Assembly: GCA_020061305.1 (NCBI GenBank)
Contig: JAGUYM010000015.1
Coordinates: forward strand, 1-41,958
Origin: Candidatus Woesebacteria bacterium
GTDB taxonomy: Bacteria > Patescibacteriota > Microgenomatia > UBA8517
Direction of reading: 5' to 3'
Length of the DNA: 41,958 bases
The translations under genes were made by a program, and so were the position numbers. The notes beneath the pieces are model-generated. The model was not told the DNA's origin, did not search any database, and worked only from the letters and a program-made list of their open reading frames with translations. Positions 8,563 through 15,822 of the stretch are shown here, in pieces; the first letter of the stretch is position 1; each line of letters begins with the position of its first letter.

Positions 8563-8634
8563 GGGTCTGTCGTTCAACGGTTAGGACACAAATCTTATAA
8601 ATTTGTAACAATGGTTCGACTCCATTCAGACCCA
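8563..8634 (+). tRNA. tRNA-Ile (anticodon UAU)
   Basis: A 72-nt cloverleaf: acceptor GGGTCTG/CAGACCC, D stem GTTC/GGAC, anticodon stem CAAAT/ATTTG with loop CTTATAA (anticodon TAT at 8596-8598), T arm AATGG-TTCGACT-CCATT, discriminator A. CCA is not encoded. A UAU anticodon reads AUA directly. Most bacteria instead read AUA with a CAU tRNA modified to lysidine by TilS, so this gene is unusual. It lies between the ATPase gene and a TPR-like ORF that starts 8 nt downstream, with its own promoter. Confidence 0.93.
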
Positions 8635-8642
8635 CAAAATTT

Positions 8643-9380
8643 ATGGACAAAATATTATTAACATATCAAACTTCACAAAGGGAAATTTTTGATGAATTAA
8701 AAAGGCTTAGGGAAACTAAGGGAAAAGAGGTAGAAGTTTTAAAATTTATCAAAGATTGCCTCAATTTAAATCACGATACGATGGTAAGTCTTTTTTGGGA
8801 GGAAGCTTTAACTTATCAACATCTGTACATGAATGATTCAAAAAACAAAAAAGCATTAAAAAGTATGCAGGAGACAGTACTTTTTGCCAAATTTTATGTT
8901 GAAAAATTTAAACTAGAAAGGCATCTATCAAGAGTTTATCGTTTCTTAGGCAGGGTTGCAGATTACACAAAAGACTATAAAAAGGCAATTCTTCATTACA
9001 AAAAAGCTATTAAATTTGTTCATCTCGATCCAGAACCATTTAGAATTCTAGAACTTGAGAATTTTATGGTTGGAAGCCTTATTGCATCAGGAAAAATAAA
9101 AGTTGGATATAAAAAAGCGCTAGATTTGTATTCAGAATTTTTAAAATCAAAAACAGGAATTGCTTTAAAAAGAAGGGATTATCAAACATGGGGGATTTGG
9201 CTTTCAGGACTAGTTATAAGAACAATTGATGCAATGCTAAGTCATAAAAAAATTGATAATTTAGCATTTTTTGAAAAATGGTTAAAAGAAGTTGAAGAAA
9301 TGCTTACTGGAGATGGATTTTCATATAGAAAGGCGGAAATAAAAGAATTATGGACAAAAATAGAAAGCTTCAGGAATTGA
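8643..9380 (+). CDS. Helical-repeat (TPR-like) protein of unknown function
   Basis: 245 residues, soluble, predicted all-helical. The segment YRFLGRVADYTKDYKKAILHYKKAIKFV (about residues 98-125) has the spacing of a TPR unit, and neighbouring helices could form more degenerate units. No catalytic motif is visible. It starts 8 nt after tRNA-Ile, and the next small ORF overlaps it by 31 nt. A scaffolding role is possible, but nothing in the sequence defines a partner. Confidence 0.65.
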   Translation: MDKILLTYQTSQREIFDELKRLRETKGKEVEVLKFIKDCLNLNHDTMVSLFWEEALTYQHLYMNDSKNKKALKSMQETVLFAKFYVEKFKLERHLSRVYRFLGRVADYTKDYKKAILHYKKAIKFVHLDPEPFRILELENFMVGSLIASGKIKVGYKKALDLYSEFLKSKTGIALKRRDYQTWGIWLSGLVIRTIDAMLSHKKIDNLAFFEKWLKEVEEMLTGDGFSYRKAEIKELWTKIESFRN

Positions 9381-9547
9381 TTTTAAAAAGGGATAAATAT
9401 AGAGAAAAGTTAACCCAGATGTATAAACATTTCAGGGGTGTGAAACATGAGAATGCACTTTCTGAACTTAGGTATTCTGAAATAAAAGTTTATGAAGACC
9501 TCTTAGCCTCAGTTGTTAAAGAAATTGGGGAATTAGAGCTCAATTAG
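9350..9547 (+). CDS. Small coiled-coil protein, unknown
   Basis: 65 residues, highly charged, with heptad-like hydrophobic spacing (LQELILKRDKYREKLTQM and SEIKVYEDLLASVVKEIGELEL) suggesting a helical hairpin or coiled coil. It overlaps the 3' end of the TPR-like gene by 31 nt in another frame and the 3' end of the convergent recombinase gene by 15 nt. Codon use looks like its neighbours. It is probably real, but no family is recognised. Confidence 0.5.
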   Translation: MDKNRKLQELILKRDKYREKLTQMYKHFRGVKHENALSELRYSEIKVYEDLLASVVKEIGELELN

Positions 9548-10393
9548 GGCTTGTTTGTTTCCTGACTCTTTTACCCCCGCAAGTTTTAGGTATTTTTCTG
9601 TAGTTGACAATCTTTTATGGCCGGCGATTTGAGACAATAACACTAAATCAACACCATTTTTAATATTTTCCACGATAAAAGTAGTTCTTAAGTCATTAAC
9701 TGAATATTTAGGAAGTTCAGCTTTTTGTATAAATCTGTCAACCGAAGCCCTAATATTTCTAACAGCCAAAGGTTTTCCTGTCTTACTTACAAAAAGATAA
9801 TCAGAAGAAATATCTGGTCTATCCATTAGATATTTGTCTAATGCATCTTTGGCGGGTTTATTTATGGGAATTGTTCTTTCCGGTTGTGTGGAGTAGCCCT
9901 CAATTTTAATAAATTCATTTCCTACATTATCTTTTTTAAGGTTGGCAACCTCAGAAATTCTTAAACCCGTTTGAAGTATTAACTCAATCATGGCATAAAT
10001 TCTGCTATCACTTCTGGCGGCGTCTCTTAAAGCTCTGTATTCAAGAGGAGTCAAAAACTTAGGTTGGACATTCTCAATTTTGGGATGTTCAACAGACTTT
10101 GAAGGATCCTCTTTTACAAATCTGTTGGCTAATGCCCATTTAAAAAAAGTTTTGACTGCATTTAGTTTTCTAGAAACTGTCTTTAAGGCAAATTTCTGGG
10201 AAATCAACATGTCTTTAAAGTTATTCAAATATTCTATGGTGACTTTATCGATTGTTGCTAGGTTATTTTTGGTAGCGAATTCCAAAAGCTGATCGAGATC
10301 AGCCCTGTAGGCAAGAATTGTAGATCTTGATTTACCATTTTTTTCCAAACTTACTACAAATTGTGATATTAGATCTTTTACTGAATCATTCAT
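9533..10393 (-). CDS. Tyrosine recombinase, Xer-like
   Basis: 286 residues with an N-terminal SAM-like core-binding domain (about 1-90) and a C-terminal catalytic domain. Catalytic positions: Arg in LQTGLRISEVANL, Lys in VSKTGKPL, Arg in VNDLRTTF, His in IAGHKRLSTT, and Tyr in EKYLKL. The usual HxLRH box reads NDLRT, so the first His is Asn and the second is Thr. The remaining R-K-R-H-Y set is intact, so it may still be active. The size fits chromosome-dimer resolution (XerC/D/H type); no flanking att sites or phage genes suggest an integrase. It is convergent with the coiled-coil ORF and divergent from the FtsB-like gene. Confidence 0.85.
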   Translation of the reverse strand: MNDSVKDLISQFVVSLEKNGKSRSTILAYRADLDQLLEFATKNNLATIDKVTIEYLNNFKDMLISQKFALKTVSRKLNAVKTFFKWALANRFVKEDPSKSVEHPKIENVQPKFLTPLEYRALRDAARSDSRIYAMIELILQTGLRISEVANLKKDNVGNEFIKIEGYSTQPERTIPINKPAKDALDKYLMDRPDISSDYLFVSKTGKPLAVRNIRASVDRFIQKAELPKYSVNDLRTTFIVENIKNGVDLVLLSQIAGHKRLSTTEKYLKLAGVKESGNKQALIEL

Positions 10394-10451
10394 AATATAT
10401 AATTAGTAAGGCTTGTGGGGCGTTTAAATTCAAGTCTCTCGTTATTATACA

Positions 10452-10823
10452 GTGAATAATAAAATAGTCAATAATATTATAGGTTGGATTGTACCGATTA
10501 CGGTTTTTGTGCTTTTGATATCTTCATTTATCAAATCTATTCAAAGTATAAAGAGGGGAAATATGCTTCTTGAAAAAAACAGGCAGAATTTAACAAAAAT
10601 TTGGGAGGAAAACAAAAAACTTGAGCAACAATTAGAAATCCTCAAAAGTGATTTCTACATAGAAAAACAATTGAGGGATAAACTAGGTTTAGCAAAAGAA
10701 GGGGAGATAATCTTAGTTTTACCTGAGCCTGAGATAGTCAAGAAACTTGCACCTAAACTTCCTGAACCAGTTGTAGTCAAACCTAAACCCAACTGGCAGA
10801 AGTGGTTGGAGATATTTAGGTGA
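10452..10823 (+). CDS. FtsB/DivIC-like septum formation initiator protein
   Basis: 123 residues with a single N-terminal membrane segment (about 10-28, IIGWIVPITVFVLLISSFI), then a coiled coil (about 38-70) and the family motif EKQLRDKLGLAKEGEIILVLPE. The C-terminal tail is Pro- and Lys-rich. Proteins of this family join FtsL and FtsQ in the divisome on the outer face of the membrane. The start is GTG at 10452; a TATTAT lies just upstream. Its stop is only 7 nt from the 3' end of the convergent intron-containing tRNA gene. Confidence 0.8.
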   Translation: MNNKIVNNIIGWIVPITVFVLLISSFIKSIQSIKRGNMLLEKNRQNLTKIWEENKKLEQQLEILKSDFYIEKQLRDKLGLAKEGEIILVLPEPEIVKKLAPKLPEPVVVKPKPNWQKWLEIFR

Positions 10824-10830
10824 CTTTCGG

Positions 10831-11083
10831 TTGCGGGGCTGGGAGTTGCGCCCAGCCTGCGAGATTATGCTTTTTATGTAATCTCCAATTACTTAGAGTG
10901 TCGGACTATATCTTCACCCCGGTGTTCGTCGGGGGCTCGGCGTGTAGTCTCTAGGGGGTTATTTCAACTTCCCTCGGGATTGACCAAAATGGCGTCCCCC
11001 GATATAGCCAAGTTTCACTTTACAATTACTCGTAAAGTGGCCCAATTTTATTAAGCCTCGCGTGCACTGTACACTACCCCGCA
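10831..11083 (-). tRNA. tRNA with CAU anticodon (initiator-Met-like), interrupted by a group I intron
   Basis: On the minus strand exon 1 is 11083-11054 (30 nt) and exon 2 is 10869-10831 (39 nt). Joined they fold as: acceptor TGCGGGG/CCCCGCA, D stem GTG/CAC, anticodon stem CGAGG/TCTCG with loop CTCATAA, variable CAGG, T stem CTGGG/CCCAG and discriminator A. The acceptor arm is almost identical to that of E. coli initiator tRNA-fMet, but 1-72 is a T-A pair and the three G-C pairs of the initiator anticodon stem are missing, so the identity could also be elongator Met or Ile2. It is unusually short (69 nt): the D loop (TACAGTG) lacks GG and the T loop (CGCAACT) lacks TTC. CCA is not encoded. 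A consensus promoter precedes it. Confidence 0.75.
10870..11053 (-). ncRNA. Group I self-splicing intron (184 nt) in the tRNA anticodon loop
   Basis: All core elements can be drawn on the minus strand. P1 is exon GGCU (11057-11054) with guide GGCC (11042-11039), giving a U-G pair at the 5' splice site. P2 is CACTTTAC/GTAAAGTG. P3 is CTTGGC (11012-11007) with GCCGAG (10941-10936). P4 is CGGG/CCCG, P5 a short hairpin, and P6 AGGG/CCCT-type. P7 is GACTA (10949-10945) with TAGTC (10908-10904), inside the classical S box AAGATATAGTCC (10914-10903). P8 is CCCCG/CGGGG and P9 CTC/GAG. The intron ends in G before CAT, splitting the loop between T33 and C34. It resembles the small bacterial tRNA introns (subgroup IC3, about 200 nt or more) but is shorter. 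It carries no ORF. Confidence 0.9.
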
Positions 11084-11103
11084 TATAACTTAAAGTACAT
11101 AGC

Positions 11104-11132
11104 ATTATAACCTTAATTATTATAATCGTCAA
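11104..11132 (-). promoter_or_regulatory. Consensus promoter of the intron-containing tRNA
   Basis: On the minus strand: TTGACG (11132-11127), a 17-nt spacer and a perfect TATAAT (11109-11104), 20 nt before the tRNA 5' end at 11083. It is the best sigma-70 match in the window and argues that the tRNA is expressed. Confidence 0.75.
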
Positions 11133-11169
11133 TTAAATAGTTATGTGATATATGATACAATGGTTATAT

Positions 11170-11850
11170 ATGGCACATAGTATTGATATAATTTCAAAAA
11201 TAAAAAAAATTAGAAAGAAGGGGGTTAGTTTAAGAGAAATATCTAGAAAACTAAACATACCTGAGAGCACTGTTAGATATTGGTGTAAAGGTTTAAAACT
11301 TTCTAAAACTGCTAAAGCCAAACTCGAAAAAATTACAAGAGATCCTTATTATGGTCGGCGCAAAGAAAATATTGAAAAGCAGATCAAAGCTAAAAATGAC
11401 AAAATTACTCGATTGTTAAATGAAGGATTTGACGAAATTTCTGACCTAACTAAAAATGAACTGTTTCTAGTTGGAACTGCCTTATATTGGGCAGAGGGTT
11501 TTAAAAAAGATACCCAAGTTGGTTTTGCAAATTCTGATTACAAAATGATTAACATCTTTATTAAATGGCTTAAAGTGTGTTGTGGAATCAATAAAACAGA
11601 TTTGTTACCAAGAGTCACAGTTAATATATCTCACATGCATAGAATAAATGAAATACAAAATTACTGGTCGGTAAAAACAGGAATAGCACAAAATCAATTT
11701 AGAAAACCATTTTATCAAAATGTAAAATGGCAAAAATTATACAAAAACGAGAATGAGTATTTCGGTGTTTTAAGGATTAAAGTTAGGAGGAGTATTGATT
11801 TGTTAAGGAAAATTCACGGGTGGATAGCAGGATTGTCGTCAAAATGTTAA
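11170..11850 (+). CDS. HTH plus LAGLIDADG-like protein
   Basis: About 226 residues. The N-terminus (about residues 3-45) is a helix-turn-helix: KKGVSLREISRKLNIPESTVRYWCKG. The core has LFLVGTALYWAEGFKKDTQVGFANSDYKMINIFIKWL, which follows the LAGLIDADG pattern: a helix with small residues ending in an acidic residue, then a strand and the xNSDxxMIxxFxxxL helix. A second weaker repeat may be HGWIAGL at the end. It could be a homing-endonuclease relative or a regulator built on that fold. It lies outside the tRNA intron, divergently, with a shared intergenic region. I prefer the ATG at 11170 (TACAAT 8 nt upstream) over the track start at 11152. Confidence 0.6.
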   Translation: MAHSIDIISKIKKIRKKGVSLREISRKLNIPESTVRYWCKGLKLSKTAKAKLEKITRDPYYGRRKENIEKQIKAKNDKITRLLNEGFDEISDLTKNELFLVGTALYWAEGFKKDTQVGFANSDYKMINIFIKWLKVCCGINKTDLLPRVTVNISHMHRINEIQNYWSVKTGIAQNQFRKPFYQNVKWQKLYKNENEYFGVLRIKVRRSIDLLRKIHGWIAGLSSKC

Positions 11851-11862
11851 AATAAGTTTCGC

Positions 11863-11936
11863 GCCAGCGTAGCTCAGTGGTTAGTAGCGGTCGTTTCATA
11901 AGCGACAGGTCATTGGTTCAAATCCAATCGCTGGCA
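11863..11936 (+). tRNA. tRNA-Met (anticodon CAU)
   Basis: A 74-nt cloverleaf: acceptor GCCAGCG/CGCTGGC, D arm AGCTCAGTGGTTAGTAGCGG, anticodon stem GTCGT/GCGAC with loop TTCATAA (CAT at 11897-11899), T loop TTCAAAT, discriminator A. CCA is not encoded. The paired first base points to an elongator; tRNA-Ile2 with a lysidine-modified CAU cannot be excluded from sequence alone. It ends 3 nt before the trpS start codon, so tRNA and trpS are probably on one transcript. Confidence 0.9.
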
Positions 11937-11939
11937 CAG

Positions 11940-12950
11940 ATGGCAAAAAGAGTCTTATCAGGTATTAGAGCAACAGGAAGGCTACATTTAGGTAACTATT
12001 TGGGGGCCGTAAAAGGCATGCTTGAATTGCAAGACAGAAGTGACCTTGAAACTTTATTTTGTGTAGTTGATCTTCATGCAACGACCACACCATACGATCC
12101 AAAAACTTTGCCACAAAATACAAGGAGTGTAATTTTGGATTATCTTGCCTGTGGCATTAATCCTGGAAAAAGTGCTTTGTATGTCCAATCAGATTTAGCC
12201 GACCTTATTGCGCAATTGTCTTTTTATTTTTCAACTGTAGAAACAATTGCCAGAATGCAACACCTGCCAACATTTAAAGATAAGGTAAAACAGCACCCCA
12301 ATAATGTAACAATGGCCCTATTAAATTATCCACTTTTAATGGCGGCAGATATTTTAATTTATAAAGCAGAACTTGTCCCTGTAGGAATTGATCAAGAACC
12401 ACACCTTGAAGTTGCAAGAGAAATTGCAAGAAAGATGAATGATACATACGGAACAAAATTCCCTGAACCAGTTAGGTTTGCAACAAGCGGGGAATATGTA
12501 CCAAGCTTAACAGGTGAGGGGAAGATGAGTAAAAGTGTAGAAGGAAGCTATATCAGTTTAACTGATAACTTAGAACTGATAACTAAAAAATTAGCAGGAG
12601 CACCAACAGATTCTGGAAAAGGTGAAATAGTTCCTCCAACAGGTGGGGTAGCCAACTTGTTAAAATTTGTAGAACTTTTTGAAGGAATTGAAAAGAGAAA
12701 AATGTATGAAGAAAAGTATATGGGAGAGGGGATTAGGTATGGAGATCTAAAAAAAGAACTAGCAGAGGCAATTTATAAAGAATTAAAGCCAATTCAAGAA
12801 AAAAGAAAAGAACTGGAACACAAAACAAGTTATGTTGATGAAGTAATTAAGAGTGGAGCAGAAAAAGCAAGAAAGATTGCACAAGAAACAGTTTTGGAGG
12901 TTAAAGAAAAAATGGGGCTAGTTAAAAAGTTAAGAGTTAATAATCAATAA
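11940..12950 (+). CDS. trpS: Tryptophanyl-tRNA synthetase
   Basis: 336 residues from the ATG at 11940, which is normal for bacterial TrpRS. The track start at 11877 runs through tRNA-Met and is wrong. Class I motifs: GRLHLGNYLGA (HIGH equivalent, near residue 12) and GKMSKSVEG (KMSKS, near 193). Also seen are DLHATT and the LMAADILIY/PVGIDQEPHLE segment that binds tryptophan and adenylate. It charges tRNA-Trp in the cytosol. A heptamer tract (AACTGAT-like) lies just after the KMSKS region and another Lys-rich repeat forms the C-terminus. It is followed 2 nt later by a tRNA-binding OB-fold gene. Confidence 0.95.
   Translation: MAKRVLSGIRATGRLHLGNYLGAVKGMLELQDRSDLETLFCVVDLHATTTPYDPKTLPQNTRSVILDYLACGINPGKSALYVQSDLADLIAQLSFYFSTVETIARMQHLPTFKDKVKQHPNNVTMALLNYPLLMAADILIYKAELVPVGIDQEPHLEVAREIARKMNDTYGTKFPEPVRFATSGEYVPSLTGEGKMSKSVEGSYISLTDNLELITKKLAGAPTDSGKGEIVPPTGGVANLLKFVELFEGIEKRKMYEEKYMGEGIRYGDLKKELAEAIYKELKPIQEKRKELEHKTSYVDEVIKSGAEKARKIAQETVLEVKEKMGLVKKLRVNNQ
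12560..12587 (+). repeat. Heptamer tract in trpS
   Basis: Four 7-mers in a row: AACTGAT, AACTTAG, AACTGAT, AACTAAA, located just after the KMSKS loop region. Confidence 0.7.
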
Positions 12951-12952
12951 AC

Positions 12953-13291
12953 ATGGCAGATCAAATAAATTTTGAAGATTTTGAGAAAGTAGATATCAGA
13001 ATTGGGACTGTGGTTGACGCAGTTGTTCCTGAGTGGAGTCATTGGGTAATGAAACTTACAGTTAATTTGGGAGAAGAAATAGGAGAGAGAATTATTTTTG
13101 CGGGGGTGATGAAACATTACAAGCCCAAAGAATTAATAGGTAAGCAATTTCCGTTTGTTGTAAATATTAAACCTAAAAAGATGGGTCCAGAGGATGATTA
13201 CAGTAATGGAATGCTTCTTGCGGCAGGAGATGATCGTCCTTATTTATTCAGTCTTCAAGAAAAGGTGGCAAATGGAACAAAAGTAAGGTAA
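12953..13291 (+). CDS. tRNA-binding OB-fold protein (CsaA / MetRS C-terminal type)
   Basis: 112 residues forming one tRNA_bind (EMAPII-like) OB fold. The opening INFEDFEKVDIRIGTVVDA and the middle KQFPFVVNIKPKKMGPE...SNGMLLAA match the family; stand-alone versions include CsaA, and fused versions form the C-terminus of bacterial MetRS. Known members bind tRNA or act as export chaperones. It directly follows trpS (2-nt gap), which suggests an aminoacylation-related role, but the position does not prove partnership. It is complete at both ends. Confidence 0.85.
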   Translation: MADQINFEDFEKVDIRIGTVVDAVVPEWSHWVMKLTVNLGEEIGERIIFAGVMKHYKPKELIGKQFPFVVNIKPKKMGPEDDYSNGMLLAAGDDRPYLFSLQEKVANGTKVR

Positions 13292-13321
13292 ACTTACCCC
13301 TATATTATATTAGTTATATAT

Positions 13322-15253
13322 ATGAACATGATCAAAAAAGAGAAGAAACATACAGAGGTGGTTTCCAAAAACAATAAAAAAAATTCCAAAAAGCAGATTT
13401 CTTTTAAGTTTAGGATTAATATTTGGACAATAGTCTTTGGGATACTACTTCTTTTAATTTTTTTTCCATCACTTGTATCAATGTTTGGCCTTTCACCCGA
13501 AGGGCTAAAAGTGGATACATCACAGGCACTTAAGGATATAAAAGACGGCAAAATAGAAAAAGTTGCAATTGAAAAAGATAATTTATTGTTAACTTATAAA
13601 GATAGCCAGGAAGTAAAAATTGCAGTAAAAGAGGAAGGACAGACTTTTACGGAACTTATGGAAAGTGTTCAAATTGATCCAACTAAACTTAATTTTACGG
13701 TTACAGACAGAACATTGACTAAAATAGTTGCAGAAATGGTAAGTATAGTTCTCCCAATAATCCTTTTTGGTGTCCTGTTTTTTTATGTGTCAAAATCTCA
13801 AATGAGAGGAGCACAGGATATATTTTCATTTGGAAGAAGCAAGGCCAAGATTTTTGCCAAAGGCAAACAGGATGTGACTTTTGCTAATGTTGCAGGTGTT
13901 GACGATGCCAAAAAAGAACTTGTTGAGGTTGTTGATTTTCTTAAAAACCCCGATAAATACAAAAAAATCGGTGCCAGAACTCCAAAGGGTGTTTTGCTGT
14001 TTGGCCCAAGCGGTGTCGGTAAGACACTTTTGGCTAAAGCTGTTGCCGGTGAGGCCAATGTTCCGTTTTTTTCAATGGCAGGTTCTGAATTTATGGAGAT
14101 GTTGGTTGGTATTGGAGCATCCCGTGTTCGAGACTTGTTTGCTCAGGCAAAGGCACAAGCTCCATCAATAATATTTATAGATGAGATAGATGCGATTGGT
14201 AGACAAAGAGGAAAAAGTGGTTTGGTTGGTGGACATGATGAAAGAGAGCAGACATTAAATCAAATATTGGTCGAAATGGATGGGTTTGGAACAAATGAAA
14301 CCGTAATAGTTTTGGCTGCAACTAATAGGGGGGACCTTTTAGATCCAGCACTTTTGAGGCCGGGAAGGTTTGATAGAAGAGTTACACTTGACCTCCCTGA
14401 TAAAGAAGGAAGGCAGGAGATATTAAAGATTCACGCTAAGGGCAAAAAATTTGGGAAATCAATTAATTGGGAAAAGATTGCAGACAGAACAGTTGGGTTT
14501 TCGGGTGCTGACCTTGAGAATATGTTAAATGAGTCAGCAATCGGTGCCGCAAGGTTTAATAAATCAGAAATTGATATGGATGATATTGAGGAAGCGGCAA
14601 CAAAAGTGAAACTTGGACCCGCCAAGAAAAGGCTGCAAAGTAATGAAGATAAAGAGATAACAGCCTATCATGAAGCTGGTCATGCAATTGTTACCCATTT
14701 TACTGAAGGAACTGATCCAGTTCATAGGATATCAATTGTGGCAAGGGGTGGGAGTTTAGGGCACACTTTGATTCCGCCCGCTGCAGACAGAACTCACGAC
14801 ACAAGGACAAAACTCTTAAATCAAATATCATCACTTCTTGGTGGAAGAACAGCGGAAGAGCTCGTTTTTAAAGAGATGACTTCAGGAGCTAGTAATGATA
14901 TACAAGTTGCAACAAGAATTGCAAGAGCTATGGTTATTGAATGGGGAATGAGCAGTCTTGGTCCAATTAATTTTGGCCCCGATTCGCAAACAGGAGAATT
15001 TGGAAGCCTAGATTGGTATCAGGAAAATTCGGTCTCTCAAAATTTTCAAGAAAAGATTGACATAGAAGTTAAAAAAATTATGGATTCTGCAAAAGATAGG
15101 GCAGCTAAACTTTTGGTGAAACATAAAAAAGAGCTTGATAAAGTAGCTAAAGAACTTTTGGAAAAGGAAACAATTGACAAGGAACAGTTTGAATTAATTG
15201 TCGGTAAAAAAGATTACAAAAATGGGATTTTAAAGCAAACTTTTCCCCAGTAA
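13322..15253 (+). CDS. ftsH: ATP-dependent zinc metalloprotease FtsH
   Basis: 643 residues. A Lys/Asn-rich cytoplasmic start, a membrane segment (about 32-52), an extracellular domain (about 55-135), a second membrane segment (about 140-158), the AAA+ module with Walker [11 protein letters not shown] near residue 222, Walker [12 protein letters not shown], the second region of homology [19 protein letters not shown], and the M41 protease domain with zinc site HEAGH near 449. It degrades damaged membrane proteins and short-lived regulators. The standard GPPGTGKT loop reads GPSGVGKT, a permitted variant. Its 3' end overlaps the convergent VTT-domain gene by 24 nt. Confidence 0.97.
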   Translation: MNMIKKEKKHTEVVSKNNKKNSKKQISFKFRINIWTIVFGILLLLIFFPSLVSMFGLSPEGLKVDTSQALKDIKDGKIEKVAIEKDNLLLTYKDSQEVKIAVKEEGQTFTELMESVQIDPTKLNFTVTDRTLTKIVAEMVSIVLPIILFGVLFFYVSKSQMRGAQDIFSFGRSKAKIFAKGKQDVTFANVAGVDDAKKELVEVVDFLKNPDKYKKIGARTPKGVLLFGPSGVGKTLLAKAVAGEANVPFFSMAGSEFMEMLVGIGASRVRDLFAQAKAQAPSIIFIDEIDAIGRQRGKSGLVGGHDEREQTLNQILVEMDGFGTNETVIVLAATNRGDLLDPALLRPGRFDRRVTLDLPDKEGRQEILKIHAKGKKFGKSINWEKIADRTVGFSGADLENMLNESAIGAARFNKSEIDMDDIEEAATKVKLGPAKKRLQSNEDKEITAYHEAGHAIVTHFTEGTDPVHRISIVARGGSLGHTLIPPAADRTHDTRTKLLNQISSLLGGRTAEELVFKEMTSGASNDIQVATRIARAMVIEWGMSSLGPINFGPDSQTGEFGSLDWYQENSVSQNFQEKIDIEVKKIMDSAKDRAAKLLVKHKKELDKVAKELLEKETIDKEQFELIVGKKDYKNGILKQTFPQ

Positions 15254-15793
15254 AGCAAGTATTAAGAATTTTAAGGTTTTACCTAAAAAGACGGATAGCA
15301 AGAATCTTTTTATTGGATAATTTGTAGCACCTGATACTATCCCTGCTAAATCAAATAATGGATTTGGCACTGCACCCAAAACAAAGAGTGTTAAAAAACC
15401 TGATTTTTGCATCCATTTGGAAACTTTTTGATAGTTTTTATTTTGTTCTATAAACGCTTGTGACCCTTCACCTGCCAAGTATCCAGTTAATTCTCCAATT
15501 GTTGCCCCAAGTGCTGTTATTGCGCCTACTAAATATGGATTATAAATCGAACCTCCAATTAATGCAGTTGCAACAACTGGCGCAGGAATTATAATGGTTG
15601 CATTTCCGATGGCTGAAATTATAAAAATTCCAAAGTAACCATATGATGATAGTTGTGCCAGTGCGTCACGAAACACAAAAATCAAAAAACTAATTGCAAT
15701 GGAAAGGAAAATAAAAAAGTACTTAATTATTTTTTCTTTATTTTTAACAAGCAAAGAATTAAGTTTTAATATCTGACTTTTTGTTTTGCCCAT
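15230..15793 (-). CDS. VTT-domain (SNARE-associated/DedA-like) membrane protein
   Basis: 187 residues with about five hydrophobic segments. The stretch GYFGIFIISAIGNATIIIPAPVVATALIGG and the later PNPLFDLAGIVSGATNYPIKRF are typical of the VTT (SNARE-assoc, TVP38/TMEM64/YqaA) family: re-entrant helices and a Pro-containing loop with a conserved Asp/Gly. Relatives are lipid scramblases or flippases. The start is supported by TAAAAT exactly 6 nt before the ATG. It is divergent from the 5'-3' exonuclease gene with only 29 nt between starts, and overlaps ftsH tail to tail. Confidence 0.82.
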   Translation of the reverse strand: MGKTKSQILKLNSLLVKNKEKIIKYFFIFLSIAISFLIFVFRDALAQLSSYGYFGIFIISAIGNATIIIPAPVVATALIGGSIYNPYLVGAITALGATIGELTGYLAGEGSQAFIEQNKNYQKVSKWMQKSGFLTLFVLGAVPNPLFDLAGIVSGATNYPIKRFLLSVFLGKTLKFLILALLGKSLL

Positions 15794-15799
15794 GAGTTC

Positions 15800-15816
15800 A
15801 TTTTACCTGATATAAT
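15800..15816. promoter_or_regulatory. Divergent pair of -10 boxes, both leaderless
   Basis: Minus strand: TAAAAT (15805-15800), 6 nt before the ATG at 15793. Plus strand: TATAAT (15811-15816), 6 nt before the ATG at 15823. Both predicted start sites fall on the A of the start codon. Confidence 0.6.
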
Positions 15817-15822
15817 TCGTAC

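Noticed and set aside
11877-11939. N-terminal extension of trpS in the ORF track
   Set aside because: It translates through tRNA-Met. The ATG at 11940 gives the normal TrpRS N-terminus.
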